A stretch of DNA of 64,000 nt from Agelaius tricolor (GCA_023055355.1 JALJCS010000015.1:13064501-13128500); one strand, 5' to 3'; positions 24,700-37,888 are shown, counted from the stretch's first letter. The notes: generated by a model from the letters alone, not told the origin. A program made the numbers and translations.

Positions 24700-27600
24700 C
24701 TGTTCATCACCATCATCTTCCTGGTGAGTACCAGGGCATGGTTTGTGCCTGCTAAATCCTTCATCCCTCTGTTCCCTAGGAGGACCCTACTGTGAGTTTT
24801 CTCTCTATTTACCTTTGTCTTTCCAGTAGGATGAAGAACCCTTGTGAGGTGCTGTGCCTGCCTCTTGTGAGGCTAAGAGTGCTAAACCAGGTTATTTGCC
24901 AGGCTTGTTCTTGCCTGGGGGATCTTAGATCTCTTTCCTGTTCACCTGCTCTCTCCTCCTGTCTGCAAAATAACCCCAGATCACAGCCTAGACCAGTAAG
25001 TCAGCTAAGACTAAGACAGTTTAGATCAGAAGGGACATTTGAAGGTGTCTGGTCCAAGCCCACTCAAGTTAGAAGTTGCTCAGTTAGACCTGGTTGCTCA
25101 GTGCCTTGCTGGGGAAAGCTTTGACTATTTCCAGGACACAGATTGCACTATCAACATTTGATTGCCCTGTTGAACATTTTTCCACCTTTGTTGTCCAGAA
25201 TTGTCCCTATGGCAGGTAATCTACTGCCTCTAGGTTTGGTGGTTTTGGATTTTTTTCACTGCAGAGCTCTGAGAGGAGTGGTTCAATGTGTTAAAATATC
25301 AAATTCACTCTTCTCTGCAGGCTGAGACTGAAGTGCCCTCAATATTTTGTGAACACAGAAGAGTGGAGGGAATGAGTTTCCTGGTCTGTGTCCTTGCTCA
25401 GTGGCCAGAGGGGTGGCAATGCCCCCAGGGCTCTCTTTGGCAGCATTTCTCTACATGAGCTGGTACTTTCTCCTGGCTCTGTTATCCTGGAAATGTGGGC
25501 ATTCCAAAGGAGGAGCTGTGATCTTCTGCAGCCAACCTTTACTAAAAAAAGTTCAGTGATCAATGCTCACCTCTCTGAAAATGCTGGTTTTGGCTACATA
25601 TTCCTGTCTAGAAAGCAAATGAGGAGGAGAACAAAAGCCAAAGAGCATTAAAAAAAACCAAGGGGCACTGGCATGTGCTGGAAATGAGGTCACAAGATTG
25701 GTGTCAAGTGAAATGCTGCCCTTCCCATCGCTGAGATCAAAGTCACAGTGTTCATGCTGATCATTCCTGCATCCCATATTGCATTACACTGAACTAATTT
25801 GCCCTGCACAGAGAGCTCCTAACTAGGTCAGCAGCCTGAGCCTTGGTTGGGGGAGCTGAGTGTCTGTTTGAAATCACCTCCTTTCCTGCCCAAGAGGGAC
25901 AAGCTAATTGCCTGCCCCGTGCAGCACTGGGAAGGGAAGTGTTCTTCCACAATTGATGCTTAGAAAATATCCTACATTCTGCCCCCAAGGGATGTCAAAG
26001 TAGAGAATCTCAATAGCAGAATTGGTGGTTTAGTCATCAACTGCAGGTCCTCAGGGCAAGGCTGTGTGCTTCTAATCCAAGCTGTCATTCAGTTCTCTGT
26101 ATCCAGGGAGGCAACCATGAATTATTGTTCCAAAACAATCAGCTGTGAGAGTCAACAGATACCAGCTTTGTTATGAGTGCAATTCACCCAAGCATTATAA
26201 CCTTGACCTGCAGCATGTGACAGGACCAGGAATAAAACCAGGCTCCTCCTGGGCCCTCTGCAGAGCCCTGCTCTGCCTGTGCTGGTGGCACAGCTCTGTC
26301 AGGGGACACCCTGAATGCTTCCCCCATCTCCAGTGCTGCTGCTCAGGCCAGCCTGGAGCTTTCCCTGGGGAGCCAGCTGGGGGTTTCACATCTGAGGCCA
26401 CTCTGCCTCTCTCCTGTCCCCTGCCAGTCATTCAGTGTCCCCTCCCTGCTGCCCACTGGGAGCTCCCACTGTGACCACAGTGACCAGAGCAGGTCCCTCA
26501 GGGAGCCTCAAGCTCCTGCTCAGCTCTGTTTGGGTTGGGTAGATTGGGTTTTTTTCATGCAGAGCTCTGGCTGCAGGTAAGAAGTGATGCTCATCCTGCC
26601 ACAACGAGGGCTCCATGTCAGGGACTCATTTTCCCTTCTTCAGCGCTCCTCAGCCTCCTTTAGTCCCCTTTGCATCCTTGCAGAACAAGCTCCTGAGATC
26701 TGCTGGTACCTGCCAGGAACAATGGAAAATGATGCCTTCAGAACCCAAATGAAGATTTGAAGTTTACCAAGAAGACAAAAAACAGAATTGTGTTTTTTTG
26801 ATTTTATTGTGTTTGTGAGTCCCTGTGGTCATGGCTGATGTATTTTAATCACCTGTGGGTGTGGCAGAACTGAGTGTACAAGCCTGAACTCGGGTACATT
26901 CATTATGCAATTAAAATACAAAGTTACTGCTTCTGCTTTTTGCCTTGCTTGTGAGATGTCAGAGCACATTCAATGAGAGCTTTTGCTTCTTAAATGAAGG
27001 GAAGGGTGGCCCCTATTTAAAAGGAGCCATCTTTTATGTATCACCTAAATTGAAATAATTTCAGTAAAATGATCTTGGGAGCTCGTTTGTTTGTTCAGCC
27101 TTCACTTTTTTGGCAGCACTTGTGTCTTTGAGCACAGGACTAAATCCAGCCACATCTTGGCCAGACCACTCTATTTAAAAGGTCTACAGAGCATTAGGAT
27201 ACATTGCAAGGCCAATGATTGCCCAGGTCTTAGCTTTAAAAGGGCCCTTAGGGAGCTGTCAGGCTGTTGCAGATGCAGTGGTTTAAATTAACCTGCTTTA
27301 TTTGTGAAATACAGATATTTGTGGGCAGGCCAGCAGCCAGCACATCCCTGCTGACTGACAGCTCCTGGGGTCAGGCTAAGCTGCTTGTAACACCTGGGGA
27401 GTGGATGCTGTGGGAGAATCCTCTAGCAGAAGAGGTTTCAAGGTGGAGCAAACCCTGGGAAAAATGTCTGACTTCCAGGGCTCTGATGCAAGCCATGAAG
27501 GTGGAAGAAAGCTCCTGGCTAGAGAGCAGCTGAGTGGGGAGGAAGAAAAAAGAGCACAAACGTTGTTGCTGTTGTTGGCTGGCTCCTGCCTTCTGCCAGA

Positions 27601-28230
27601 GCCAGGGAAGCTGCACGGATCCTCTGTCCAGGAAGAGTTTCCTTGTTTCCTTTGGCATTGCTGGGGACAAGCCCTTGGGGCCAGGACAAAACCTGGGCTG
27701 TTTGACTGCAGCTCAGAGAGATCCTGAGAGATTCTGCTCTGGCATGAGAAGGAAAACCCCTCATGGGCCGTCTGGCTCTGTATGAATGTGCCCTTCTGCT
27801 CCATATGGGCACCCACATGACACAGCTGGGCTTAGGAAGAAGGACATACAAATATATTGATTTACAGGAGCACAGCAGGCAGCCCTCATGAACTTTCTGC
27901 AAAGAAAGCAGAATGGGTTTTGTTTTCCAGGCCAATTTTTTCTGGTTGCATTCATTTCTTGGAAGCACTGTCAACAGTTCTGCTTTGTTTTACATCTACA
28001 CCACAACAAGCTGGAAACAGGGGAAAGGAAGGGAATCCTGAGCCAGGCAGCAACCATGCACAGGCAGCATGGCCCTGCTGCACAGCCAGCATCCCTGCCA
28101 GCTGGGAAAACTGCTCTGGAAGGTGACAGGGCTATTTACTTAAGATATCTACACTGCAGGTGAATTTCCATATCTCAGTCTCACTGGAAGTGAAGGAGCT
28201 GGGAAATGAGGGCAGGAGTGAGGTTATTAA
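24700..28230. other. Intergenic DNA between OSGIN1 and the LTR pair
   Basis: No exon is recognised. Apart from the CR1 remnant at about 25.0 kb, the sequence is single-copy-looking with chance open frames on both strands (up to about 150 codons near 27.4-27.9 kb). These overlap one another and have no domain. Confidence 0.6.
25005..25255 (-). mobile_element. CR1 LINE fragment (old, diverged)
   Basis: The + strand reads AGAAGGGACATTTGAAGG, then TGGTCCAAGCCC and GACCTGGTTGCTCAGTGCCTTG. This is the reverse complement of the avian CR1 3' region, in which the GGAAGGGACCT, GTCCAACC and TTGCTCAGGGCC blocks occur in that order. It is heavily diverged and has no 3' ATTCTATG repeats, so the boundaries are approximate. 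No reverse transcriptase coding sequence is present. Confidence 0.6.
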
Positions 28231-28231
28231 T

Positions 28232-28600
28232 TGTTGAGGTGGTGTGAGGGTTTTAGGATGAGGTGAGAGATGAGAATTGACTCTAAGTTTTCAGAAGGTT
28301 GATTTATTATTTTATTATATGATATGATATTATATGAAAATGATATATTAAAACTATACTAAAGAAAGAGAAAAGAGGCTAGAAAGGAATGATAATAAAA
28401 ACCCATGATAGCCTTAGGGAGTCTGACACAGCTGGCTGTGATTAGTTATTAATTAAAAACAATTCACATGCTAGATAAACACTTTTCTAAATCACTTTCC
28501 AAAAAAAGTAAAACGTGGAGAAGCTGAAGCTTCTCAGCTTCCTAAGAAAAAAAATAATGATGAAAAAATTTTCCATAAAATATAAAAGCAACACAGGAGC
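28232..28600 (-). mobile_element. Degenerate solo LTR, passerine endogenous-retrovirus type
   Basis: The block running from GATGAGGTGAGAGATGAG through TTTTCAGAAGGTTGATTTATTA, TTAAAACTATACTAAA and GGCTGTGATTAG to TTTCCATAAAATAT matches, from memory, an LTR family abundant in songbird genomes. On the minus strand an AATAAA at 28303-28308 would be the LTR polyadenylation signal, putting U5 on the left and U3 on the right. No gag, pol or env coding sequence adjoins it. Boundaries are approximate and no target-site duplication could be fixed. Confidence 0.6.
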
Positions 28601-28704
28601 CTCCTTTAGGGATGGGGCTGCAGCTGCAGGGCTGTGGTGCCTGGGGCTGGGCTGCTGGGGCACAGCCCTGCTCTCTGTGGGGCACTCTCGGGGCTTTGGC
28701 TGCT

Positions 28705-29380
28705 CAGAGTGACCCTGAGATAAGTTAAAAATCTTTTCCCAGCCTGGTGGTCAAGAAGGAGTCAGAACTCTTCTATTCTCATTCTCAAGGTTGTTTATTG
28801 TATCTTGTCTATAAAATTCTTTCTCCTGTCCTGCTGAGGTCTGTTCAGCAGGTCAGTCAGAGGCACTCTGCCTGCCCATGGGGTGGTGTTATCTTTTTAT
28901 ACTAAAAACTACATGTACAATATTTACAATTACCTCCCAATACCTCTCACCTATGTTAGACAGTGAGCTTCTACTTTAAACCAATCTAAAAGTGCCACCA
29001 TCACAGCAGAAGATGGAGGCCAAGAAGAAGAAGGAGAAAGGCTGGACACTCCCCAATTCCTCCATCTTGCCCCCTGAACCTGCATTCTAAAAAGCCCAAA
29101 AATCTATTTTTCACCCCATGATAAATTCACTATCATTCTACTTAAACTGTTGTGGCTTGCAGATCTTCATATAAAGTTGGTGATTTGCTCCATGGGTCAT
29201 ACTCAAAACCACAGGCATCTTGGGCTCTGTGCCAGGGGCTCTGAGCCCCTTGCCAGGGGTCCTGGCCATCCTGGACTGCCAGAGGGATGTTCTGAATTCC
29301 AGCAGGGTACAGCAGGGCTGGGCACAGCCTTAGAGCCAGCCCAGCCCAGGGGCTCTGCTCTGGGACACAGCTGCTAACCC
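28705..29380 (-). mobile_element. Second degenerate solo LTR, passerine endogenous-retrovirus type
   Basis: This has a readable LTR layout on the minus strand: TATAAAA at 28895-28901, then AATAAA at 28794-28799 about 100 bp downstream, with U3 to the right and U5 to the left. Blocks such as TTCTCAAGGTTGTTTATTG, AGCAGAAGATGGAGGCC and GTGGCTTGCAGATCTTCAT are ones I know from a common songbird LTR. No internal viral genes are present. The ends, especially the right one, are uncertain. It lies about 100 bp from the LTR at 28232 and in the same orientation. Confidence 0.65.
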
Positions 29381-29399
29381 AAACTGGGAGTGAAGCTCA

Positions 29400-32300
29400 C
29401 CAGGGGTTGTGGGCAGGGAAAGTTACTGCTGATGACGAAGTGAGGATTTGGGGATTTTGTATTGGGTAAATTTCCAAATCTGAGTTGTGTTTTTGTAACC
29501 CACTGAAGCTTTTGCCAGAGAGGCAAACTTTAACCAGAGGACAAGCAAAGGGCAGGATGGAATCATTCCTATAATGGCAAATAAATAGAAAATCAGGAGA
29601 GCTGTGGTTTTTTGTTTTTTTTTTTTATGAGACCACAGGCAGTTTTGGATCTAAAACATTCATTCTTTTGGAGAGCCAGCCCAGTGGAGCAAACCTCATT
29701 TACAACTTGGCATTAATACCCAAATTATCCAGCATTACGGTAACTCGGAGTCAGCAGAGGTCTCAGAGGCACAGGGAGCTTTCAAAGCTGATAAACCAGC
29801 CAATAGATCTTTCTATTGAAAAAGCCAGGGAATTTCTATGCCAGAAAAAAAAAATCTTTGGTATTTTCCTGGGGTAATAAATGGACTTTTCATTTTAAAC
29901 ATTAAGGTCTAGTAAAACCAAGCAAGTGACAAAGTGGTGGGATGCTGAGTGCAGATGCCTCCATGGCTGCAGTGCCCTGGGAGCACCCTGGTCCATGCCA
30001 GGTTCATCCCATCCCTCATCCAGGCACCCTGCCTGGGAGCAGCAGGGACACAGGGCCTGCCAGGCCTTGTGCAGCTGGGAGGAGCAGGAACACACACAGA
30101 GTGTGATGAACATGGTGACACAGAGAGGGACGAGATCTCTGTCTTCCCGAGCTGCAATGGTGGCAAAAAGGATGGACAAGATGCACAAAGTCAACCTAGC
30201 AGTGTTGTTTCTAAGCAAATCTGAATTGCTGGAAAGTTTATGCCATGTGAATCCATGTGAATCCCTCATGCTGTGCAGCTGAGTTTTCCTTTTTTATTTT
30301 TTTTTTCCTCTGATCTGGTTGCTGGGATGCCAGGGGTGGATTTGCTGTGTTATCAAACCACAGCCTGGGAGAAGCAGCAGCACTGGCAGATGCTGACCTG
30401 TGTGGCTCGGGCTGGAGGGATTTCACAGCTGATGCTGCTGCCCAGCTCTGAGGGGGCACAAGCTGTGGGGCATCCCACAGGGAGGGGGAGAGGGACAGCC
30501 CTGCCTGAGCTGGCAGCCCTCACAGGGCAGGTGTGGGGCGTTTGGCAGGCTCTGACTCTGCAAGTAGAAAATCCAAGGAAAGGGAAACTGGATCCACGAG
30601 GAATGCACTGCTCAGCAGTTTTCCTGTTGGGAAGGATGGTGTCAGCACAGCCAGGAAGGCAGAGCCAGTCCTGGGCTCTGGGATGAGAGCATGGTTTCAA
30701 GCTCAGATGTTGCAATTGAAGATTTCCCTGAGCCCTTTCCAGCATCTGTTTGCCAAAGTCCCTTTGAAGTTGCTGGAGCAGCTTTCCTGTAAATGCTGCT
30801 CTTGTCACAGGATCTCTGCCCAGGGAATTCCAGTGATAATGAGCAGTAGGAACCACAAGCAGTGAGAGGGAAGGGTGGCATTTCATGTGAATGAATTACA
30901 GGTGATGGACACTGCCCGTCTCTTGCTCATGAGACTTGAGCAAGAGATTTCTCAGGAGGGTGAATAGCATTGTTATTGGCATTGGTTTTGGTGGCTGGAG
31001 TATAACTGAGATGGCTTGGCCAGCAGGTTAATGCATGCAATATATGGACCTGATCAAACAGGTAAGAGTCAGAAGGTTTTCTCCTCCGAAAAGAAAATCT
31101 TTAAAATACTTCTTCTGTTTTGCTTGGAGGGGAAAGCAAGACCTTTGGAAAAGTTTCACTAAAAGCAGAGGCAGAAAGCAGCATTTGATCAGGGACTCAC
31201 AGCAGAGCCTCAGGCATTGCAGTGAACTCTGTAACCTTTGGCATCTTAGGGTGGATTTCTGGGCCCCTTTTGGGCCAATGCTCCATCTCAAGGCTGGGAG
31301 AAATTTCAGAATTGTGTTACACCAGAACTGGTTTCTTCCTCTGCATAGTTCTAGGTTTGGTGAACAGATGTTTATAAGAAACAAAAGAGGTTCCCAGGCT
31401 CTGTTGTGGGGCTCTGCAGCAACCACTTGTACTGATTTATAGTGAAGATGAATGTCATCCTGAGGCTGATACAATTTCTCATTCCTGAAAATATAAATAT
31501 TAATTTAAATATTTTTCAGGGAGCTGGAGAAGAAAGAGTCTGAGAAAAAAATCGAGTTATATAAACAAATATTATCTGTCTGATGTAACACTCCAAATAC
31601 CTCATCCACTGAGTAATCTGGATATGACATAACAGGGGAGCTGGATGAGAGCAGGCCAAGTGAGTTGTTCTCATCCTGAAACAAAGGAAAAGAAATCAAA
31701 GGGAGGTAGAATTGCCCATTCCCAGGCTTCCCTGTGACCTTCCTTGTGCTCTGTTACGTCCATTTCCACCAAAAATTTCCTCTTCCTTTAAACAATGTAG
31801 TGGATACCCCTCTGTCCCAAGGGATGAAGGCTCATTGCAGAGGAATTGATGCAGCTCTGCTGGAGCAGATCCCATTTGCAAGTGGAGCATGTGACACTTT
31901 CCCAGTGTTAGGTCAGGAAAACTGTGGGAATTTAAAAGCAATCCCACAGCTAAAACAATAAAGTCTGGCTGTGGTCAAATGTCATCAGAGATGAACCATC
32001 CCTTGTGTGTGGTTCCAGCAGCCTGTGAGTGCTGCACTGGGAAGGGAAGCAGAAATGCACAGGATAAAATGTTCATTCTCCAGGGGCTGAGTGACTGATC
32101 CCCACACTCTCAGTGAGGATGGAAGGTCCCCATGGGCCCTGCTTGGTGAAAGAACTAATACCAAGCATTTTCAATACAGAAATAGAATTTTCATATTCCT
32201 CTGATTCTATAATACTCAGATTTGTCAGGATGATATTTTACTAATTATCTCCTAGTTTGAAGTATATTTTACATAGGGAAGGCACAGTCCAATTTTATCA

Positions 32301-33750
32301 TGACTTGAAACCCACCTGGATGAGTTGGGTTTTTTTCTTTTCTGATAACTCCTACAATAACAAATAACAATATTCTCAATAAACAGTCCATCCTAGGAAA
32401 CCTGACTCCCAGCCAAGATTGATTTAGAAATCCTTGCAGTGGCCACAGCACCCTAAGGAGGATTCAGTGTGTCCCAGGGATGAGCAGTGCCTGGTCTAGC
32501 AAATAGGGGTGTCCAGAGAGGGAACTGAAGGAAAATCTGCAGCAGGGCAGTGAAGATAAAACAGACCAAAAGATGACAAGCCTGAGGAAAATGAATTATT
32601 TGAGGAGACTTCCTTGGATTTGGGCTGGAGCATCTGAGCAGCCCTGCAGCTGCTGAAGGCTCTTGGGAGGCTGCTTCCATGCACAGCTCTGCTGCTGCTG
32701 GGGCAGAAACCTCAGCTGGACATGGACTGCATTTTTCTTGCTCTCCTTTGGATGAGAAATGCAGCACATGGAGGCAGAGGAGTGATATTATTACAGGGAG
32801 CTGGGAAATTAGGTTGCTTTTAATGAAAAGTGGACATGTTCTAGGGATGTTTAACTGCCCTCCAGCAACAGCATATGGCCCTTGGGTGAGGCTGATCCCT
32901 GGTGTGTGGTTAGTCTGGGAAGGGCAGGGAGTTTGGGAAACACCAGCTGGAAGGGCAGTGCTTCACTGACATGGGGGGTTCAGAGAGGCCTTTGTGGAAG
33001 GCACAGGTGCCTTTATCCTCTCTCTGTTTTCAGCTATTGCAAGCCTTATTTACACCAGGAACCCCTCAGTGCAGGGCACAGATGAGCATCCTTGTGCTGG
33101 GTTGGGAAGAACAGGATGGTATTTCTGGCAGCAGGGTGGGACTGCTGAGCTCCAGCTCACCTCCTTACCTGACAGCAAATGTAAAGGTGCCCTGGTGCTT
33201 GTATTTCAGTGACTATTAAAGGCAATCCCTGTTTATTTGTGTAAGGGACAGCCCCAAATGCAGCCTCCTGGCAGTACCTAATCCTCTGTTGGAGCTGGGC
33301 TCTGCCCATTCTTCTGAGCATTTTGTGGTTGATACTGGGCAAGGCTGTCACCCAAGCACAGGATATTGGGAGGGCTGTTTGTGATGTTGGCATGTGAGTC
33401 ACCACAGGATTGGGCATGGCCAGCCTGCAGTTCAGGAGGAGGATGGATACATGAGAGCATTGCATTGCCAAAAACCCATCCCCAAAAGTTTTTGAGAAAA
33501 CCTCCCTTGGCAGTGCACTCAGAAACATATGGGACTGTTCTGTTAGCCAAAGCTTTGGTATTTTGCCTTAAAAATGGAGCATCCAATGCTTTTTTTCAGC
33601 CTGCCAGGGGAGATGAGCACTGGTGTCTGCTTTGTGGGGTGTAGGAGGCAGCTCTGCAGTGATTGCCAGCACAACAGAATATGTTCTAAAATAGGACTGA
33701 GGAAGGGAATGGGTCAATAACACAGCAGCACCCATATAGCCATTTCACAA
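29400..33750. other. Intergenic DNA, no gene recognised
   Basis: Overlapping chance frames on both strands (up to about 177 codons at 30353-30886 on the minus strand) have no domain and no plausible splice partners. A poly-T tract lies at about 29615-29627. Nothing else is supported. Confidence 0.6.
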
Positions 33751-33756
33751 AACTAC

Positions 33757-34175
33757 AGAATCACCACAAAATCCTTGAATGGCTTGGATTGGAAGGGATC
33801 TTAAGATCCTCTGGTATCAAAGCCCATCCTTGGGCAGCGACAGCTTCCATTGGGGCAGTTTACTCCAATCCCATCAAACCTGGCCTTAAACACTTCCAGA
33901 GATGAGATACCCCAGCTTCTCTGGGCAGCCTGTGCCAGGCCTCACCACCCTCACAGGGAGAGTTTCTTCCTAGAGTCCCCTCTAACCCTTCCTCTGTCAC
34001 TCTGAAGCCATTCCCCTCATCCTGTCACTCCAGGCCCCTGTCCAAAGTTCTTCTCCAACTCTCTTGTCTCAGGCCCTCTTTAGGAACTGGAAGGGGCTCT
34101 GAGGTGTCCCTGGAGCCTTCCCTTCTCCAGGCTGGGCAACCCCAGCTCTCTCAGTCTGTCTCCATGGCAGAGGTG
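33757..34175 (-). mobile_element. CR1 LINE 3'-end fragment
   Basis: The + strand starts ACAGAATCACCACAAAATCC and continues TTGGAAGGGATCTTAAGATC, AAACCTGGCCTTAAACACTTCC, GGGCAGCCTGTGCCAG and CTTCTCCAGGCTGGGCAACCCC. This is the reverse complement of the avian CR1 consensus order (GTTGCCCAGCCTGGAGAAG to the 3' TTCCAATCCAAGCC and GATTCTGT end). It is thus a 5'-truncated CR1 in minus orientation, as is usual for these elements. It contains only a remnant of the ORF2 end and 3'UTR. Confidence 0.85.
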
Positions 34176-34179
34176 CTCC

Positions 34180-36420
34180 TCTGTTGCCTCCTCTGCAGCA
34201 GCTCCCCATCCTTCTTGGGGACAGAGGCCCCAGCTGGCTCCTGCAGGGACTTTGCAACCAAATGTCTGCAGCACCCGTTGACAATTTACCTCCCCAAGCC
34301 CTGGATTTCCTAGCAACCAGATTAGTCCCAGCAACACTCAGGGACTCATTGCTGGCCAGCCCAGCTTGGCCTCCTCAGGGCCCCACAGGTGCCTGGGTGT
34401 TCTCAGCAGCCTTTGTGGCCTCTCCCATCCCATGTACCCCTCTCCAGCCTGCTGCTCCTTTGGGACACACACCCCTGCTCCTCTCAGAGGGGTTGTTGGG
34501 AGACTTTTGTCTCCCTGCTGCAATCAAAATGTTCATGTCCTTGGTGTTTGCAATGGGCCAGTAAGGTGTGCCCTGAAATGCTATAAAACAAACAGCTCTG
34601 GTTTATGTTTTTACAAGTTTGGTACTAACAGCTGGGAATGCTCCACAGCCATAAAGGATATCTAGCAGGTCAGGAGCACTGACCTGACAGTCTGCTTGCT
34701 GGAATGGTTTTCAAATATAGAACAGGCTCCTGGAATCACTTGCTGTAATCCTGGAGGCAAAAGTGAAGCAGTAAATCTGCTGTGACTCAGAGTGTGCACC
34801 TGGCAGAGAAACCTTCAGAAACATTACTGGAAGGGGACAGATTTATCCCGGATACAGCAGGTGAGCTGCCTGGTGGGAATCCCTCTAAAATTGCTCAGAA
34901 AAAAAGGGGAACCCAAATGAGGAACCAAAACAGCCAATGGATGCAACCCTTAAGCATTCTTTTCTCTGCCACAAAGAAAACCAGAGAGAGATCCAGATAC
35001 TTCATCTCATTGCAATTTATGTTTCTTTATTTCTGAAGCCCTGGAAGGAAGCTGCTATTTAATAGAACCACTCCTCACAAATCTGAAGTGACCCCTGGAG
35101 AAACCTGCTGCAGATCTCTCCTCAGGGAGCCTTGTGAGCACCCTGCCCAGTGCAAAGTTGAAGCTACCTACAAGTTGCAAAGTTGAAGCTACCTGGAGTT
35201 TAATTGCCATACTGTGTCTTGTGAAATCACTAAGGAGCAGACAGAGGAAGGGTGAGCCCCTCCAGATATCTCTCAATTGTGCTGTAAGAGGGTTTTCTCA
35301 GCAAATCTGTGCCTGGGAGCCTTGAGAAGCTGCTGCTCTCTGTGGGCTGAGGGCCTGGCAGGTTGGGCTGGCAGCAGGGGCAGCCCAGGCTTTGCTCAGG
35401 GCATGTGCACAGAAATGGAGATGGTCTCCATCAGAGTAACTTGGAGCTGGTGTTATGTAGCTATCCAGCCCTGGACTGTACAGACATGTTTTCAGGGAAG
35501 GGATTTAGCTGTCATGGCAACCCCAAAACACTGATGTGGGCTGGCACAGGGTGGTAAAGCTGTTGGGACAGGTTTTGCTGGGAAAAAAGTTTCAGGCTTC
35601 TGAAGGTGTGTTCAAAGCCCAAGTAAAAGGATCAAACCTGTGTGTGTGTGATTCGAGATGAAGCTGGAAGTGGGAAGGTCAGAGCTGGGATTTTACATTT
35701 TGGTGAAAAGATGACAGATGGGATGGGGAGAACCAGTGGGTTCTCAGGGATGTTGTGATGTTGCACAGAGGCTTTGTGCAAGGGCAGCACTGAGACAGGG
35801 GTAGCAAACTAGTTAAAAATATCATTTTCAGGGGGCCTGAAGTTATTCATAAACTTACACCAATTTTGTGAATAGCTATGGATTTCAAACTTCCAAAGAG
35901 AGAGGGGAAGACAACTTTATAAAAAGAAGTGATGCATTAATTAAGATCTCTTTAAAGAAATATTTAAAGAACATTATGCTGCAAGGACTGGTTGGAAACA
36001 GGATTGCAACCCTCCCTGAGGTGACCCTGTGTCTGTCCCACAGCAGCACAGCTCCCTCTCCTGACTGCAGAGCTCAGCATCCCCAAGATGAGGGGTTATT
36101 GTTCTCACTGAGAACAGGTTCAGTTCTGCAGTGTAAATGTCCTTTAAAGCATGAAAAGATCCCTCCCTGCCTGTGGGGATGTGCTAGATACAGACATCTT
36201 AAATCTGTAATTATTGCAGGTTCTCTGTTGGAGTATGGCCCAGTGGGACCTACCCTATCTCCAACTGTCTTCTCCAATTCTCATTTAAAGAAAATGTCTG
36301 TTTTCCAGAGTGAGGGCTGCTGCCTAAGGAGGGGATGGTGGGCAGGAGCAGCTGGCAGCACCTCGGTGTGATGAGGGTCTGATGTGGGCCACAGCATGAG
36401 GCTGGGCTCAGCTGGTGCCT
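34180..36420. other. Intergenic DNA, no gene recognised
   Basis: No exon or element is recognised apart from the short duplication at 35151. Open frames are short and unsupported. Confidence 0.55.
35151..35194. repeat. Two-copy 19-bp direct repeat
   Basis: TGCAAAGTTGAAGCTACCT occurs at 35151-35169 and again, identical, at 35176-35194 (period 25). A recent local duplication is the simplest reading. Confidence 0.8.
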
Positions 36421-36426
36421 GCCCTG

Positions 36427-36624
36427 CCATCCCATGGGACTGCTGCTGCCATCCTATGGGATTACTGCTGCCATCCTATGGGATTACTGCTGCCATCCTA
36501 TGGGATTGCTGCTGCCATCCCATGGGATTACTGCTGCCATCCCATGGGATTACTGCTGCCATCCTATGGGATTACTGCTGCCATCCCATGGTATTACTGC
36601 TGCCATCCCATGGGATTACTGCTG
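36427..36624. repeat. 22-bp minisatellite, nine copies
   Basis: Nine contiguous 22-bp units, each of the form CCATCCYATGGGATTACT followed by GCTG, with only a few substitutions between copies (mostly CCTATGG versus CCCATGG). A partial tenth unit follows at 36625. Because 22 is not a multiple of 3 and no unit introduces a stop, all three + frames are open and encode the same 22-residue periodic peptide out of register. There is no sign that this is translated. Confidence 0.92.
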
Positions 36625-37884
36625 CCATCCCGTGTGCCAGGGCTGTGCAGGGACACCAGCAGGGCAGGGACCATGCAAGCACAGTGCCCAAACTGCTGAT
36701 GCACCCATGTGTCAGTCTGCAATGCTCTGACCTTTTGTCCCGGTGAGATTGTTTTGACATCTTGATTGTCCACCTTCCTCAGCTGTCAGCAGCTCAGATT
36801 ATCCTCAGATATTTGGTATTTCTGCTTGTACAAGGGCCTGACAAGCCCTGTTGGTGTTGCCCAAGCAGCTTTAATTCCCCAGCTTGTCTGTGAGTAGCTT
36901 TGGACAGGAGCATGCCCTTTGCAAACAAGGTTGGTTTCTCACACTGCAGACTGTGCTCAGCTCCATCCCCAGGTGCAGCACTCAGGGGGGAGGCTGGGTC
37001 TGTGCCAGGCTTTGGGAAGGTCTCAGAGCTGCCAGAGGAATAGAAAGGTGGCACTGAGCAGATGAAGGCACAGCTGGCCCATGCCCATCAGCTGTGCTGT
37101 GCTCCCTCAGTGCCATGGGAGCTGTGGGTGTCAGAGCCCAGCATCACCCAGAGCTGCCAGACTGGGGGCCACAGGAGCTGTGCCAGGCAGGGGCACTGCC
37201 AGGCTGCTGTGCAGCTCCAGCTCAGAGACAAAACCCCAGCTGAGACCCATGGCAGAGCCTCCCAGAGACCCTCCTGCCGGGATCCATTCTCTAGAGCACT
37301 GCTGGTACTGGCCCATGGGGTCTTTTCATTCTGTGAGGGGATGAGCCACCAAAACACCACACTCTGCTGCAGCCCAGAGCCTCCCTGCAGCCTCAGCAGC
37401 AGGCACTAGGTGTCCTTGCATGCCATGCTGTGGATGTGCAGCCTCTGGAGCTGCACAGGCTGCTGGTGGGACATTTCCTCGAGGGTGACAACCACTGGAT
37501 GAAGGTGACCCTTTTCCAGCTCTGGCTTTATGGCACAGAAGGGAAGTTATGGAGGAAAGGCACTTTCTTCACTGCCATCTTTGTGCTCCCCTGGGAGTGC
37601 TGGATCAGGGGCTGCCTTGCTTTTGGGCATCATTTTCCATGACATCCCAGCAAGTTCACATCCATAAGCTTTCCAGCACCTGCAGCTCAAAGTCACTTCT
37701 TGGTGATGCCATTAAATTATTTCAAGAGCAGCTCTTTGTTGTGGGAAATCGATATCTGCCTTGAGGCCTGTTGTTGTCTCAGTGAAACCCATTAAATTAC
37801 ATGAGTTTGATCCCAAAGTGGCAAACACAGCAGCATTTTAAAATAGCTCCACAGCCAGGAAACCAAATAACATGCTCATGAAGT

Positions 37885-37888
<4 letters not shown>

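Noticed and set aside
28232..29380. Possibility of retroviral gag, pol or env genes between or beside the LTRs
   Set aside because: Only about 100 bp separates the two LTRs, and the flanks show no protease, reverse transcriptase or envelope similarity. They are solo LTR remnants.
36384..36746. Three overlapping + strand frames of 94-120 codons encoding Leu/Tyr/Cys-rich repeats
   Set aside because: They are the three readings of the 22-bp minisatellite. There is no start context, splice signal or conserved flank.
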